Under the pieces are notes generated by a model. That model was given only the letters and a program-made list of their open reading frames with translations. It had not been told where the DNA came from and ran no database searches. 56,887 nucleotides of DNA, from assembly GCA_050173895.1 (NCBI GenBank), contig JBFXKJ010000002.1, positions 1 through 56,887 of the forward strand, in the 5' to 3' direction. The DNA is from JBCFBK01 sp050173895. GTDB lineage: Bacteria; Bacteroidota; Bacteroidia; Bacteroidales; Prolixibacteraceae. Of the stretch, positions 1 through 9,468 are shown piece after piece. The position numbers and the translations under genes were made by a program. Each line of letters opens with the position of its first letter. The first letter of the stretch is position 1.

Positions 1-1
1 T

Positions 2-3000
2 GAAGCAAAAAACTATAATGTATACAATTTTGATCGCCGGGTATTCCGTGAAGATACTGACCTCCCGTTTCAGGTTAAGCAGCCGGATGATGTTGCCAAA
101 TTTATATCGGCACAACGGTTTACTTCGGGCAAGAAATTAAGCGCACTTATTCTGGATCGGAGTAACGCTATCCATGCTTATCTTCATTTGCCTTCTGTTG
201 ATTTTAGCGATCACGGCCAGGTAAAAAGACTTACAAAGGATCTTCAGATTTATGCGGCGCGTTTTGGAGGAAGCAGGATAATTCTGTCCGGGAATGACAT
301 AAATAAGATAAGCCCGCTTAATTTGAATACGCTCAAAGCTCAGCTTAAACAACTGGAAATCGATCTGCTGGACTTTGTATCCGTTAAAACAGAGCTGGAT
401 TACCAGTCAATGGCTAATGAAGGATTGCTGGAGCCGGAAGAACATTACGGAAAAAAGCAAACGCTGGATGAGATGCTTCAGTCAGTATCCTATATCCCGG
501 ATAAGATAAAGGTTGACGGAATTGACAGGCCAACCAGGAATTCAGATAACCAGCTTATACATCCTACGGTGGTTGGAATAAAAAACTTCTGGAGGTGGTT
601 CTCTGATTCAGATAAAGCAAAGCGGATTGAGAAGTTAAGGTATTCGAAACCTATTGAAATGACCGGGAACGAGATCACCCCAAGCGATGATCTGAAAGAG
701 TACAAAAGAAATGCTTTGGAATACGGAAAATCACTGAAGGGAGAATATGTAAACAAAGACACGGGGAAAACTATCACTATTAGCGGTGGGTCAAAAAGCG
801 GTGGTATCAGGGAGATTTTACACCATGATTATAAAGACATTGAACACTTACAATCTATTGCAGCTATACCCCAGATAATAGAAAATTCGATCTTCATTGA
901 AAAGCATGAAAATGAAGATAAAACAAAACATCCAGATATAAAGGAGTATGAATATTTTGTATCAGGTTTAAAAATTGGAGGGGTAGATCACACTGTAAAA
1001 TCAGTTATTTCGGTTGACAGCAAAGGAAACAATTATTACGATCACAGACTAACACAAATAGAAAAAGGCAAATTACTGGCAGCGTTACCTGTAATACAAA
1101 AAACGGGGGCTGAAACCAGTAATTCACCTCTTTCAAGCATCAAAGATAAACGATTACTTGAAATTTTACAAGTAAAATCATCAAAAGTGGTTGATGATCA
1201 AGGCAAACCGCTGGTTGTTTATCATGGTACGAAATCTGAATTTATCGAGTTTAAACACGGTGTCGGAAATAGTCAAGGTAGTTATTTGGCAAAAGACCAA
1301 TCAGCCTTCTTCTTTGCTAATAAAGAGGTTGCTGAAAATTACGGTAACGGTGTTTTAATGGATGCCTATTTATTTATACAAGACCCATACACCGTGGACG
1401 TTTCAGATGACCTGAGGGAAATAATATCCGGTGAAGGATTCGAGGATGCCAATGAAGCTGAAGAATACGGATATCCCGTCAGCAGATGGGAAGGAAAGGG
1501 TGAGTTGTCGATGGAGGCTAATGATAGCGCGACGGCTTGGTTTGACGATCACGCTCAGGAGATATATGAAAACGCCATTAAAGAAGGGAAAGACGGGATA
1601 ATAATATACGGAGCAGATGATTCACGACTTTATGTCGTCTTTTCCCCTGAACAAATTAAATCAGCAACCGGTAACGACGGAGGTTTCGATCCGAATACCC
1701 CCGCAATAGTTAAAGAACCCGGATTCGATTACAAACCGATCCAGGAGGCCATACTTAATGATAACGGGATGCTGGATCAGAAACTGGAAGCCATTACCGC
1801 CGCTTCACAGGCTTATAATCATTCAACCGAAGTAAAAGTACCCTGGAATGAAACAGTTGATAAAATACGGGAATTCTGGAACGATGAAAACCTTCCCATA
1901 CGCCGATGGGAAGAAGAAATATTAAAACGCGCAGGAACCCAGGATGATAACTCCAAGGCATACCGGGATATGCGTAATTCTTTCGGACGAATGGAAGCAT
2001 TGTACAGGGGATTCCAGGAAGGCAAAATTGACCCGGTAAAAGGATCTATTGTTAAGATCGTTAAATCGGGCGTTGATTCGGATATGGTCCTTCCTTACAC
2101 GATTGCCAAACACGGCCTGGAGAATAACAGGGAGATGCGGAAAAAGGAACTGCAGGAATGGGTTAAAGCTAATCCTGAAGCCTCCATCTTTGATGTAAAG
2201 GCAAAAGAACAGGAATTGTCCAATAAAGATTACTCCGGTCTCTGGCCGCTGGATGACAACAAAAAGTACAAAGAGGTTGACAAACTTGCTCAGGATATTG
2301 TTGATGGATTTGAGTCATTGGCTAAAAAAGAAGATATTGAAGAATTCTGGAAGAATATTAAATCTGCAACAGATTTCATTCTTGATACCTGGCTTGCCGG
2401 TGGTCAAATAGACAAAAAGCAATACGAATTCCACAAGAATCGCTTTGATTATTTTGTCCCACTTCGTGGATGGCGAGAGGGAGCCGCAAAATACCTCCGG
2501 TACAAGAATAATGAAGGAGGTGTTGTCCGGTCATTAAAATCCAGGGAGGGAAGAACAAGCCTTCCGGATAACCCCCTTGCTTATATTCAGACAGTAGGTT
2601 TTAAAGCGATCAATGAACAGGTAGCCAACGAGGTTAAACAGGCTGCCCTGGAACTGGCAATAAGCAACTTCGGAGGTAAGTTTAAGGACCTTCATACGAT
2701 CAAACAAGCTTACCTGGTAAAACGAACAGAATGGAATGAAGATGAAAACCGGGATGAAGAAGTTTGGGTATTATACCGCGATGAACAAGGGAACCTGGCC
2801 CGGCCTCCAAAAGAAATGTTTGACCGGGATGAGGTAAAAACCCAGGTTTTTGATGAGCACGAAAAACTTAGGACGAAATGGAATGCAGCGCAGCATGAAG
2901 TTATTGTAAGGAAGGACGGCGGATTCCGGGCCATTGTATTCCCCGAAAAGCAGTTAAGTGTGGCCCAGTCCTTAAATGGTCAGAATACCATGATTGAAAT

Positions 3001-4756
3001 CTTTGGGAAAATTATCGATGCCCGCAAATTGGGTGATACCATGCTGTTCAGGTTTATCGGCGGAGTCACTAACTTCATGAAAGAAATGATGACCAGCTAT
3101 AACCCGGTATTCCCATTTACTAACTTTTTCAGAGACCAGCCCGAAGCTGCCATTACCCAATATATCCGGCAAAACAGTAACATCTCTCAGATGGCTGTCA
3201 AATTTACTCCGACAGCTGCCAAGTCTATTATCCGGCACATGACCGGCAAATTCGATCCCAACAACAAACATGATGTTGAGCTGAAGAATTTCTTGGAGTT
3301 CGGCGGTACTACCGGATTTACCCATGAAAAGAGCATAGAGAAGCTTGAAAAGGAGTTCAAAAAGGAACTGGCCAAAGCGTTACGAAAGGATAAATTAAGA
3401 GGCCAGACCCTTGACCGGGCTGCCGATGTTCTGAAGTATATCGAGCACTGGAATCGTATTTTTGAAGATACTACGCGCTATGCCGTTTATCTCAGTGCCA
3501 GGGAGAAAGGTTTATCGATCCGTGATGCCTGTTTTGAATCCCGTAATGCAAGTGTGGATTTTAATATGAAAGGCAAGGGAACACGAATGATTGAAGCCCT
3601 ATTCGGGTTCTTTAAAGCCGGTATAAATGCCGGACAAAAGAACTTCCAGCTCGCCAAAAGGAAGCCTGCGAAATTTGCCTCTGTTGCTGCGACAGTGGCG
3701 TCATTAGGATTTCTGGAAGCCATGCTTAATGACTGGGGTGGTGATGACGATGAGTATTATCGCGTTAATGACTACGTCCGTAAGAATTGTTTTGTCATGC
3801 GCAAGTTCTGGGGAGATGAAAAGGAATATTTAAGGGTTCCGTTGCCTCAGTTTTGGCGGGGATTTCATGCCATGGGTGTATCGGTTTATGATTACCTTAA
3901 AGGTAAATCAAAGATTGGAGAAGCTGTGGCCAATACGTTCTCAAATATGGTTGCTGGTATGAGCCCGATTGATGTCACTTCCTTTATTCAGGATGGCAAA
4001 TGGAGTTGGGCTCCGTTCTGGCCTACATCCGTCAAACCGATGATGGAAGTTCACGTTAATCGGGACTTTATGAACAATCCTGTTTACAGGGAAGCCTTTA
4101 CAAAGACACTTGAAGAACAATTGGCTGAATCAGGCATGAATAAGAAGAATGTCAATAAGTCGATTAAGTTCTTCACCGATATGATTTTCAAGGCTACAGG
4201 CGGAGAAGGAAACCTGAAATTCAAGATCAATGAAAAGGGCAAGCTGGTTTATCTTCCGGATGTCACAGACTGGAACCCATCACAGGTTGAACACCTGATT
4301 AAGGGATACTTTGGCGGAGTGGGCCGGTTTGGAGTTGATTTTGTGCACACTATGATACAGTTTGTATCTCCCCAAGAAGAAGTGGATATTAATAATGTGC
4401 CGTTTATTAACTCCTTTATAAGAGACGTCCCGGAAGAAAAATGGCAGGTTATGGACCGCTACAATGAGATTGAGAAGATCGTAAGGGATACGGATAAATA
4501 CCGGCAGGAAGCTCAAAAAGCAGAGGATAAAGAAAAGCTGGAACGATATCGTAACTCTGAATATCCTGGCATTAGATCCGCCTTTGAACGTCATGATAAA
4601 ATTGTTGACCAGATCATGAAGAAATACGGGTTTGAAGATGAGAAAGCCAGCTCTGAAATTATCAAACGAATGAAAATGGCCGTTGAAGAAGTGGAAGCGC
4701 TGGAAGATAAAAATAAAAGCCAGGTGAGACATGATCAGGCTGTTATGGCAGAGTAA
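2..4756 (+). CDS. Large phage polyvalent protein, ADP-ribosyltransferase-like, 5' end cut by window
   Basis: The frame is open from base 2, so the gene starts upstream; the TTG at 188 is only an internal codon. Domains by nucleotide position: a degenerate stretch at about 2-310 that faintly resembles RadC/JAB folds (weak); an LPD3-like (barnase/BECR-type) region at about 810-1090; an ADP-ribosyltransferase-like domain at about 1140-1690, with VVYHGTK, SAFFFANKEVAENYG and the closing VFSPEQIKSATGN-x-G-x-FDPN pattern; a long helical region; and an LPD38-like region from about 3080 (NPVFPFTNFFRDQ) with a hydrophobic helix near 3680-3730. Such proteins are made by phages and conjugative elements and are thought to be injected with the DNA and to modify host proteins. 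That role is inferred from the family. It heads the rightward structural block. Its 3' end recurs in decayed form at 8606-8849. Confidence 0.75.
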   Translation, partial: EAKNYNVYNFDRRVFREDTDLPFQVKQPDDVAKFISAQRFTSGKKLSALILDRSNAIHAYLHLPSVDFSDHGQVKRLTKDLQIYAARFGGSRIILSGNDINKISPLNLNTLKAQLKQLEIDLLDFVSVKTELDYQSMANEGLLEPEEHYGKKQTLDEMLQSVSYIPDKIKVDGIDRPTRNSDNQLIHPTVVGIKNFWRWFSDSDKAKRIEKLRYSKPIEMTGNEITPSDDLKEYKRNALEYGKSLKGEYVNKDTGKTITISGGSKSGGIREILHHDYKDIEHLQSIAAIPQIIENSIFIEKHENEDKTKHPDIKEYEYFVSGLKIGGVDHTVKSVISVDSKGNNYYDHRLTQIEKGKLLAALPVIQKTGAETSNSPLSSIKDKRLLEILQVKSSKVVDDQGKPLVVYHGTKSEFIEFKHGVGNSQGSYLAKDQSAFFFANKEVAENYGNGVLMDAYLFIQDPYTVDVSDDLREIISGEGFEDANEAEEYGYPVSRWEGKGELSMEANDSATAWFDDHAQEIYENAIKEGKDGIIIYGADDSRLYVVFSPEQIKSATGNDGGFDPNTPAIVKEPGFDYKPIQEAILNDNGMLDQKLEAITAASQAYNHSTEVKVPWNETVDKIREFWNDENLPIRRWEEEILKRAGTQDDNSKAYRDMRNSFGRMEALYRGFQEGKIDPVKGSIVKIVKSGVDSDMVLPYTIAKHGLENNREMRKKELQEWVKANPEASIFDVKAKEQELSNKDYSGLWPLDDNKKYKEVDKLAQDIVDGFESLAKKEDIEEFWKNIKSATDFILDTWLAGGQIDKKQYEFHKNRFDYFVPLRGWREGAAKYLRYKNNEGGVVRSLKSREGRTSLPDNPLAYIQTVGFKAINEQVANEVKQAALELAISNFGGKFKDLHTIKQAYLVKRTEWNEDENRDEEVWVLYRDEQGNLARPPKEMFDRDEVKTQVFDEHEKLRTKWNAAQHEVIVRKDGGFRAIVFPEKQLSVAQSLNGQNTMIEIFGKIIDARKLGDTMLFRFIGGVTNFMKEMMTSYNPVFPFTNFFRDQPEAAITQYIRQNSNISQMAVKFTPTAAKSIIRHMTGKFDPNNKHDVELKNFLEFGGTTGFTHEKSIEKLEKEFKKELAKALRKDKLRGQTLDRAADVLKYIEHWNRIFEDTTRYAVYLSAREKGLSIRDACFESRNASVDFNMKGKGTRMIEALFGFFKAGINAGQKNFQLAKRKPAKFASVAATVASLGFLEAMLNDWGGDDDEYYRVNDYVRKNCFVMRKFWGDEKEYLRVPLPQFWRGFHAMGVSVYDYLKGKSKIGEAVANTFSNMVAGMSPIDVTSFIQDGKWSWAPFWPTSVKPMMEVHVNRDFMNNPVYREAFTKTLEEQLAESGMNKKNVNKSIKFFTDMIFKATGGEGNLKFKINEKGKLVYLPDVTDWNPSQVEHLIKGYFGGVGRFGVDFVHTMIQFVSPQEEVDINNVPFINSFIRDVPEEKWQVMDRYNEIEKIVRDTDKYRQEAQKAEDKEKLERYRNSEYPGIRSAFERHDKIVDQIMKKYGFEDEKASSEIIKRMKMAVEEVEALEDKNKSQVRHDQAVMAE

Positions 4757-4806
4757 GAATGAATCACCTTGAAATATAGAAGAAAAATGACGAAGAGAAA
4801 ATTATA
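4728..4806 (+). repeat. Direct repeat copy A (3' end of polyvalent gene plus downstream leader)
   Basis: The end of the polyvalent gene and the bases after it (GGCTGTTATGG, then a ...TTGAAA-ATAGAA..AAAATG leader and a start-like ATGACGAAGA) align by eye with 8856-8930, which leads into the real start of the HTH gene at 8908 (ATGATTAAGA). The start-like ATG here soon meets a stop. The two copies flank the small gene and tail-fibre gene at 5035-8604. Confidence 0.7.
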
Positions 4807-4908
4807 ACCACATAAAAGCACGCGGATATCAATGCTGATTTCGGAACCATTGAAATAATTTGTGAAGGGCACCCAGTTCTTTTTAAATAAAAATCTGTAT
4901 AATTTTTC

Positions 4909-4934
4909 AAACTGATACATAATTGTATCAGTTT
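4909..4934. terminator. Hairpin, probable terminator after the polyvalent gene
   Basis: AAACTGATACA (4909-4919) pairs perfectly with TGTATCAGTTT (4924-4934) around a four-base loop. T- and A-rich flanks make it a plausible factor-independent terminator in either direction. It separates the polyvalent gene from the tail genes. Nothing else is recognised in 4807-5034. Confidence 0.5.
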
Positions 4935-5034
4935 TCTACAGAGGCCACATCTCATGGCAGTATTTTTATAGCAACTATAAGATTGAATATTAGTCGATTG
5001 TTACACGTTGAATGTTTAAACAAATTAAGAAGCT

Positions 5035-5445
5035 ATGCATATCAGTGATCAATCAGGACCAATACAAGTTACAATTGGAGGAAGAAAACAGAAAATATCA
5101 CCATCTGGCAATACTTTTAATATTAATGCTGGAAGAGTGCCTTACGCTATCTGCGAGTTACCTGCTGATTATTCGGAATACGTGATAAATATTTTTTACG
5201 CCAGTGAGAATATTAACGGCAGAATTTTAATTAAGAATCCGGGGTCGAAAACAGTAAAATTCGGAACAGGCATAACAGGAAGGGTCATATTGCCCGGCTA
5301 TCAATCCGTAGCTTTTGTGAGATACGAAAAAGTAGAGGAAGTCATTTACATCTACGACATCGAAATAGTGGATACCTCCGGCTCTGAGAACCCCATAATA
5401 ATTGTTGTGGGATTTCCTGCAAGTTTTCCAATGCCGTTAATATAA
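5035..5445 (+). CDS. Hypothetical phage structural protein (136 aa)
   Basis: A small protein with no recognised family. It is rich in beta-prone residues, has no signal peptide or membrane segment, and ends in a hydrophobic tail. The ATG at 5035 is the first in frame, and the stop lies 12 bases before the tail-fibre start at 5458, so the two are probably cotranscribed. The composition (alternating hydrophobic and polar residues, many Gly, Pro and Ile) fits a small head or tail decoration or connector protein. That is a guess from position only. Together with the next gene it forms the cassette flanked by copies of the polyvalent gene's 3' end. Confidence 0.6.
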   Translation: MHISDQSGPIQVTIGGRKQKISPSGNTFNINAGRVPYAICELPADYSEYVINIFYASENINGRILIKNPGSKTVKFGTGITGRVILPGYQSVAFVRYEKVEEVIYIYDIEIVDTSGSENPIIIVVGFPASFPMPLI

Positions 5446-5457
5446 AACATTACCGAT

Positions 5458-8400
5458 ATGTCTATCACGCAGTTAACACAAAATGCAGACAGAATAACGA
5501 ATCCGAATGTTCAGGTTCCCTCGGATCCCCGAATGGCAATAAGCGCTGTCCAGATAAACGAGCTAATAACACGCCTGAAAGAATTAATCACTGAGCACAA
5601 TAGTAAAACACAGAATTTGTCTGATGCCGGTAAAATTGAGGCGTCAAATGTGCTAAACCTTCCTTCATCAGGGGCAATGACGGGTACGCAGATTGTTTCC
5701 GCATTAACTGCGCTTACAGGTGATGCAAAGTTGAGCTATAGTGTACTAAAGGATCTCCCGGAATTGCAGAGCTTAAGTGCTGGTGATTTGGTAACGATGC
5801 TTTCCGATTTGTCTGGTGATGCCAGGTTAAGCTATTCTCTGTTGAAAGATACTCCGGAACGGAAGATCCAATCATTCCAGGATAAAAACAGATTCAGAAT
5901 AAAAGTTACACCCTCTGATGTTTCTGCGATAGATAATATTCAACTATCAATTCCTAAGCTCAAATACGATAAGAAGTTTGTATTAGTCTATACAGCGGAC
6001 GATGGATTTGTTGGAATTTATTCTTTTCTTCAGCGATGGGTAAATAAAAGGGTGGTGACACTTACTTCCTCGGATCCTACCAGCGGAGGGCTTGCAACCC
6101 ATGATAGCAGGCCTCGTCTCACCTCGGAGCAATCAGACAAAATAGTTGGTATTACGGACGGCTGTGGTAACCGGGTCCCGTTCCATTTTGGTTCAGCTTG
6201 GATAACTTATAATGGCGCAGGTGGAGACCTCCACACAGATGGCATAATTTCTAGCGAATACCTATGGAATAGCGAAGCGCAGACTTTTCTTGATTTCTTT
6301 GGTGAGATTTACAACCATGAATTGGGAGGAGAGCCCGATGCATTTACTTCCCTCGATAAAAACGCAAAAATACTTTTTGATCGTTTCGGGATTGAACCAG
6401 TTGTTTTTATTCGCCCCAATGGAGACGATAGCTATGTTGATGCTTACCAGGTCATAGATTCTTTGATGATTGGAACAACAGAAGGTTCGTATCTGTCAAA
6501 CGGTTTCCCTGATTTTTATGACATTGATTTTCATAAACTACTATTGGCAAGGACAGATCTGGGTGTTGTTGAGCGGACTTTAGATATAATCAAGGGTTTA
6601 GTCGACACGTTAGCAGGACAGGCCACTGAAACAACTATACCATTCAGCCATTGGTACGTCCATCGGATTTTAAACAGTAGTGGGGTAAGGGGATATGAAT
6701 ATCCTATTTGTAAGCAGTATCTGTCATACATAAACGACACGTACGGAGCCGATGGGACAGATACAATTTGGATGCCTACATTGGGCGAATTTTATGAATA
6801 TTTACACTTCCGCCAAAATGCTGTTATTGAACGAAAGGTGGTCAACAATAGCGTCATTTTTGATATCACCATCCCGAATCAGAGACAGTTTCGGTATAAA
6901 GAAATTTCTTTCCTGATTAGCGGGATAACTTCAACAGATGAATTAACGAATATTCAAGGTGAGCAATACGGAGTTTCCTCTGGTCTGGTAAGTTCCGGAT
7001 TACTACTTAATATTTGCTATAACAGAGACTTACTCGCGCTGGCGGAGAAGTACACGTTCAGGGTAGAAAACAATCTTGGTTCTGAGTATTTTGAAGAATA
7101 TCTTCAGGATGCCTACTTCTTCGTCAATCGGTTAAGCTCCATTTATCAAACACCCTTTATTGGCAGGTTATCAATATTCAATTCTGCACCTGTTCTCAAC
7201 TCTGTATCAATCAATTCAGGAACCGAAAATACCGCAAATACTACCGTAACGATTGCTCTTAACATCACAGGAGGAGCAACTCAGTACATGGTTTCTGAAG
7301 ATTCTGAATTTACAGGTGCAAATTGGCAGGCATTAGCAGATAATTCTTTCCAGTACACATTTGCATCCAATACTGAGGAGCTGAAAACTGTCTATGTGAG
7401 GGTCCAGAACCAGTACGGTCAGTCCAATTCAGCAAGTGATACAATTACCTACATTGGGCCCGTTCTTTCGCTGGATTCTGTTGTAATCGACGCAGGAGCT
7501 TCCGGTACCCAGGATGCACAAGTGTCGGTTGCAATAGGATTCAGTAACTCAGTTCCCACTCATTATCGCATCGGAGAAACCGCAGACCTGTCAGCCGCGG
7601 AGTGGACTGTTTGGGCAGGTTCACCCGTTAATTACTACTTGGGAGCGACGGGAAATAGAACAGTTTATGTCCAGGTTAAGGACGCCTACACAGAGTCCAA
7701 TGTTGTGGGCGATTCAATTATGTACAGCCCGATAAACCTCCAGTCCGTATCTATTAACGCCGATGCAGCTTCAACTAATGATCAGTCCGTTTCAGTTGCT
7801 TTCGTTTATACGGGGTCCCCATCCCATTACATGGTTTCTGAAGATTCAGAATTTATAGGTGCATCGTGGGTTGCCTGGACCGGCGCATCTGGTGATGCCA
7901 TTGCATTTAGCTTAAGTTCCGGGGATGGCACGAAAACAGTTTACGCCAAAATGAAAGCCGCTGAAGGAACTGAAAGCGCTGTTGTGAATGATAGCATTGA
8001 TTATTCCGGTCCTGCGACAGGAACAAAAATTATCATCAGCCTTTCCGCTTCTGCGTATACGCTGAATACTTACGAGACAGTATCAGGCAAGCTGGTTAAT
8101 AAGATGATGCCTGTACGCGGTGAATCTTTGGCGAATTTTGCTATTAAAGATACCAACGGAAATGTAAAGGGGTATTATGTGGTTAAACCTTCTTTGATGC
8201 CAGCCAGTCAGGGATTTACAGTATCTACCGGGGTAAATCCAATTCTTTCCGGAGATACAGGGCCGTATCCGGATAGTTACATAAATGTTTATCAAGGAGC
8301 AGCGAATTCAAATATAGCCGGCAACAAATCATTAATGAGATTCAGCAATATCGAGGCCGGAACTTATACTATCCGGATCTTAATGTCAAAGGCATACGTC

Positions 8401-8604
8401 TTGGCCGGAACGAACTATTATCAGATTAATACACTCGATCCCCATTTGCTAACAGTCAATTGCTTAAATAATGCATCTGCATTTGAAGAAATAACAGATG
8501 TTCCTGTTTCTTCAGACGGGTACATAGATATTTATTTTTATAATGTTTCAGGGGCATACAGTACGCCTGGTGCAAATTTGATCGAGATAATAAAAACCAG
8601 TTAG
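5458..8604 (+). CDS. Putative tail fibre / receptor-binding protein with deacetylase-like domain and Ig-like repeats
   Basis: This 1048-residue protein reads as modular. Residues 1-140 form a helical N-terminus with two related segments, LTGDAKLSYSVLKD and LSGDARLSYSLLKD, about 35 residues apart. A central domain from about residue 170 opens with VLVYTADDGF, resembling the TFDDG motif of NodB polysaccharide deacetylases, and has further His/Asp-containing stretches to about 560. Three Ig/fibronectin-like repeats follow at about 578-850; each begins with a [LN]-[SD]-SV-x-I motif and carries [YH]-[MR]-[VI]-[SG]-E-[DT]. A C-terminal beta-rich domain ends the protein. It sits after a small structural gene. 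I infer a host-surface glycan-binding or glycan-modifying tail protein; the enzymatic call is tentative because a full deacetylase His triad was not verified. Confidence 0.6.
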   Translation: MSITQLTQNADRITNPNVQVPSDPRMAISAVQINELITRLKELITEHNSKTQNLSDAGKIEASNVLNLPSSGAMTGTQIVSALTALTGDAKLSYSVLKDLPELQSLSAGDLVTMLSDLSGDARLSYSLLKDTPERKIQSFQDKNRFRIKVTPSDVSAIDNIQLSIPKLKYDKKFVLVYTADDGFVGIYSFLQRWVNKRVVTLTSSDPTSGGLATHDSRPRLTSEQSDKIVGITDGCGNRVPFHFGSAWITYNGAGGDLHTDGIISSEYLWNSEAQTFLDFFGEIYNHELGGEPDAFTSLDKNAKILFDRFGIEPVVFIRPNGDDSYVDAYQVIDSLMIGTTEGSYLSNGFPDFYDIDFHKLLLARTDLGVVERTLDIIKGLVDTLAGQATETTIPFSHWYVHRILNSSGVRGYEYPICKQYLSYINDTYGADGTDTIWMPTLGEFYEYLHFRQNAVIERKVVNNSVIFDITIPNQRQFRYKEISFLISGITSTDELTNIQGEQYGVSSGLVSSGLLLNICYNRDLLALAEKYTFRVENNLGSEYFEEYLQDAYFFVNRLSSIYQTPFIGRLSIFNSAPVLNSVSINSGTENTANTTVTIALNITGGATQYMVSEDSEFTGANWQALADNSFQYTFASNTEELKTVYVRVQNQYGQSNSASDTITYIGPVLSLDSVVIDAGASGTQDAQVSVAIGFSNSVPTHYRIGETADLSAAEWTVWAGSPVNYYLGATGNRTVYVQVKDAYTESNVVGDSIMYSPINLQSVSINADAASTNDQSVSVAFVYTGSPSHYMVSEDSEFIGASWVAWTGASGDAIAFSLSSGDGTKTVYAKMKAAEGTESAVVNDSIDYSGPATGTKIIISLSASAYTLNTYETVSGKLVNKMMPVRGESLANFAIKDTNGNVKGYYVVKPSLMPASQGFTVSTGVNPILSGDTGPYPDSYINVYQGAANSNIAGNKSLMRFSNIEAGTYTIRILMSKAYVLAGTNYYQINTLDPHLLTVNCLNNASAFEEITDVPVSSDGYIDIYFYNVSGAYSTPGANLIEIIKTS

Positions 8605-8605
8605 T

Positions 8606-8849
8606 CATGACCGGATTATATTCATTTGATTAGAACAAAAAACATGATCATGGACTGACGAATTTCTTTGAGTTTGGCGATACAATGGTTTGTTAATAAA
8701 AAAGTATGGAGAAGTTGGAACGGCATCTGATTTCAAAATACCAGGGTACCAGATATGTGTTTAAGCGTCATGGAAAGATCGTTAGCCGGATCCAGATAAA
8801 CAAGAGGATGAAAATGCCCGTTGAGAAAGTAGCAGCAAAGATAGGATGA
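8606..8849 (+). pseudogene. Decayed, internally deleted copy of the polyvalent gene 3' part
   Basis: Immediately after the tail-fibre stop, CATGACCGG begins a stretch that follows 3236-3360 of the polyvalent gene (encoding MTGKFDPN then HDVELKNFLEFGG). It is now full of stops and retains HD..LTNFFEFGDT. Near EKLEK/EKLER it jumps to the sequence of 4534-4750: the frame at 8706-8849 reads EKLERHLISKYQGTR then FKRHGKIVSRI and KRMKMPVEKV, against EKLERYRNSEYPGIR, FERHDKIVDQI and KRMKMAVEEV in the intact gene. About 1.2 kb is missing at the junction. The homology continues through 8850-8907 into the next gene. It is a relic, not an expressed gene. Confidence 0.75.
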
Positions 8850-8907
8850 AACGAGGCTGGGCTGTTATGGTTAAATAAAGAAGAAATTAACTTGAAAAAT
8901 AGAAAAA

Positions 8908-9468
8908 ATGATTAAGAAAAAAATCATTAAAGGTCATACAAAAAGGCTATCCGACAGTCAAAAGCTCCGCGTTTTAATGGTCCTGGAGCAATGCGACATG
9001 AATTATTCAGAGGCGGCCCGTCAAACCGGATTAAGTCGTTGGACCATATCGAATTATGAGAAGGATCTTTGGCCAACCTACCTAAAAAGCAAAGGAGGCG
9101 TTAGGGATGAATCCTTGGTTAATGAGGCAAAGAAATTAATAGTGAGTGGCACGAATCGCGTCGTTGAAAAAATGGATGAGGTCGTACAACTTGCTATCGG
9201 GAAAATTCAGGAGCGATTAGCCAAAGATGAATATTGGGTTGACAAACGTGGTAATAAACATTATTCAGTAGATACCAAGGATCTTGTTCAACTAATCAAC
9301 GTGCTTTCTCCCTATCTCGCGGACAAACGCGGAGTAAAGGGAGTCGACGAAAAAACACCCGAGACTGGGATTTCAACTTTCGTGCAAAATATCAGAAATG
9401 CCATGCTGGAACGACAGCAGATAAACGAAAATAACATTGAGGAGGGACAAGCAGATGAGATCAGGTAA
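8908..9468 (+). CDS. HTH protein, possible phage small terminase subunit
   Basis: A 186-residue basic protein. Residues 12-55 look like a helix-turn-helix (SDSQKLRVLMVLEQCDMNYS then EAARQTGLSRWTISNYEKD), followed by a helical region with VEKMDEVVQLAIGKIQERL and a charged tail. A sequence-reading N-terminal HTH with a helical oligomerisation segment is the usual layout of small terminase subunits, which recognise the packaging site. No large terminase gene follows, because the sequence becomes non-coding at 9469, so a plain regulator remains possible. The ATG at 8908 lies in the leader duplicated at 4740-4806, which indicates this was originally the gene directly downstream of the polyvalent gene. 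Confidence 0.5.
   Translation: MIKKKIIKGHTKRLSDSQKLRVLMVLEQCDMNYSEAARQTGLSRWTISNYEKDLWPTYLKSKGGVRDESLVNEAKKLIVSGTNRVVEKMDEVVQLAIGKIQERLAKDEYWVDKRGNKHYSVDTKDLVQLINVLSPYLADKRGVKGVDEKTPETGISTFVQNIRNAMLERQQINENNIEEGQADEIR

Noticed and set aside
188..190. TTG as the start of the polyvalent gene
   Set aside because: The frame is open back to base 2 with sensible protein sequence, so this is an internal codon of a gene cut by the window edge.
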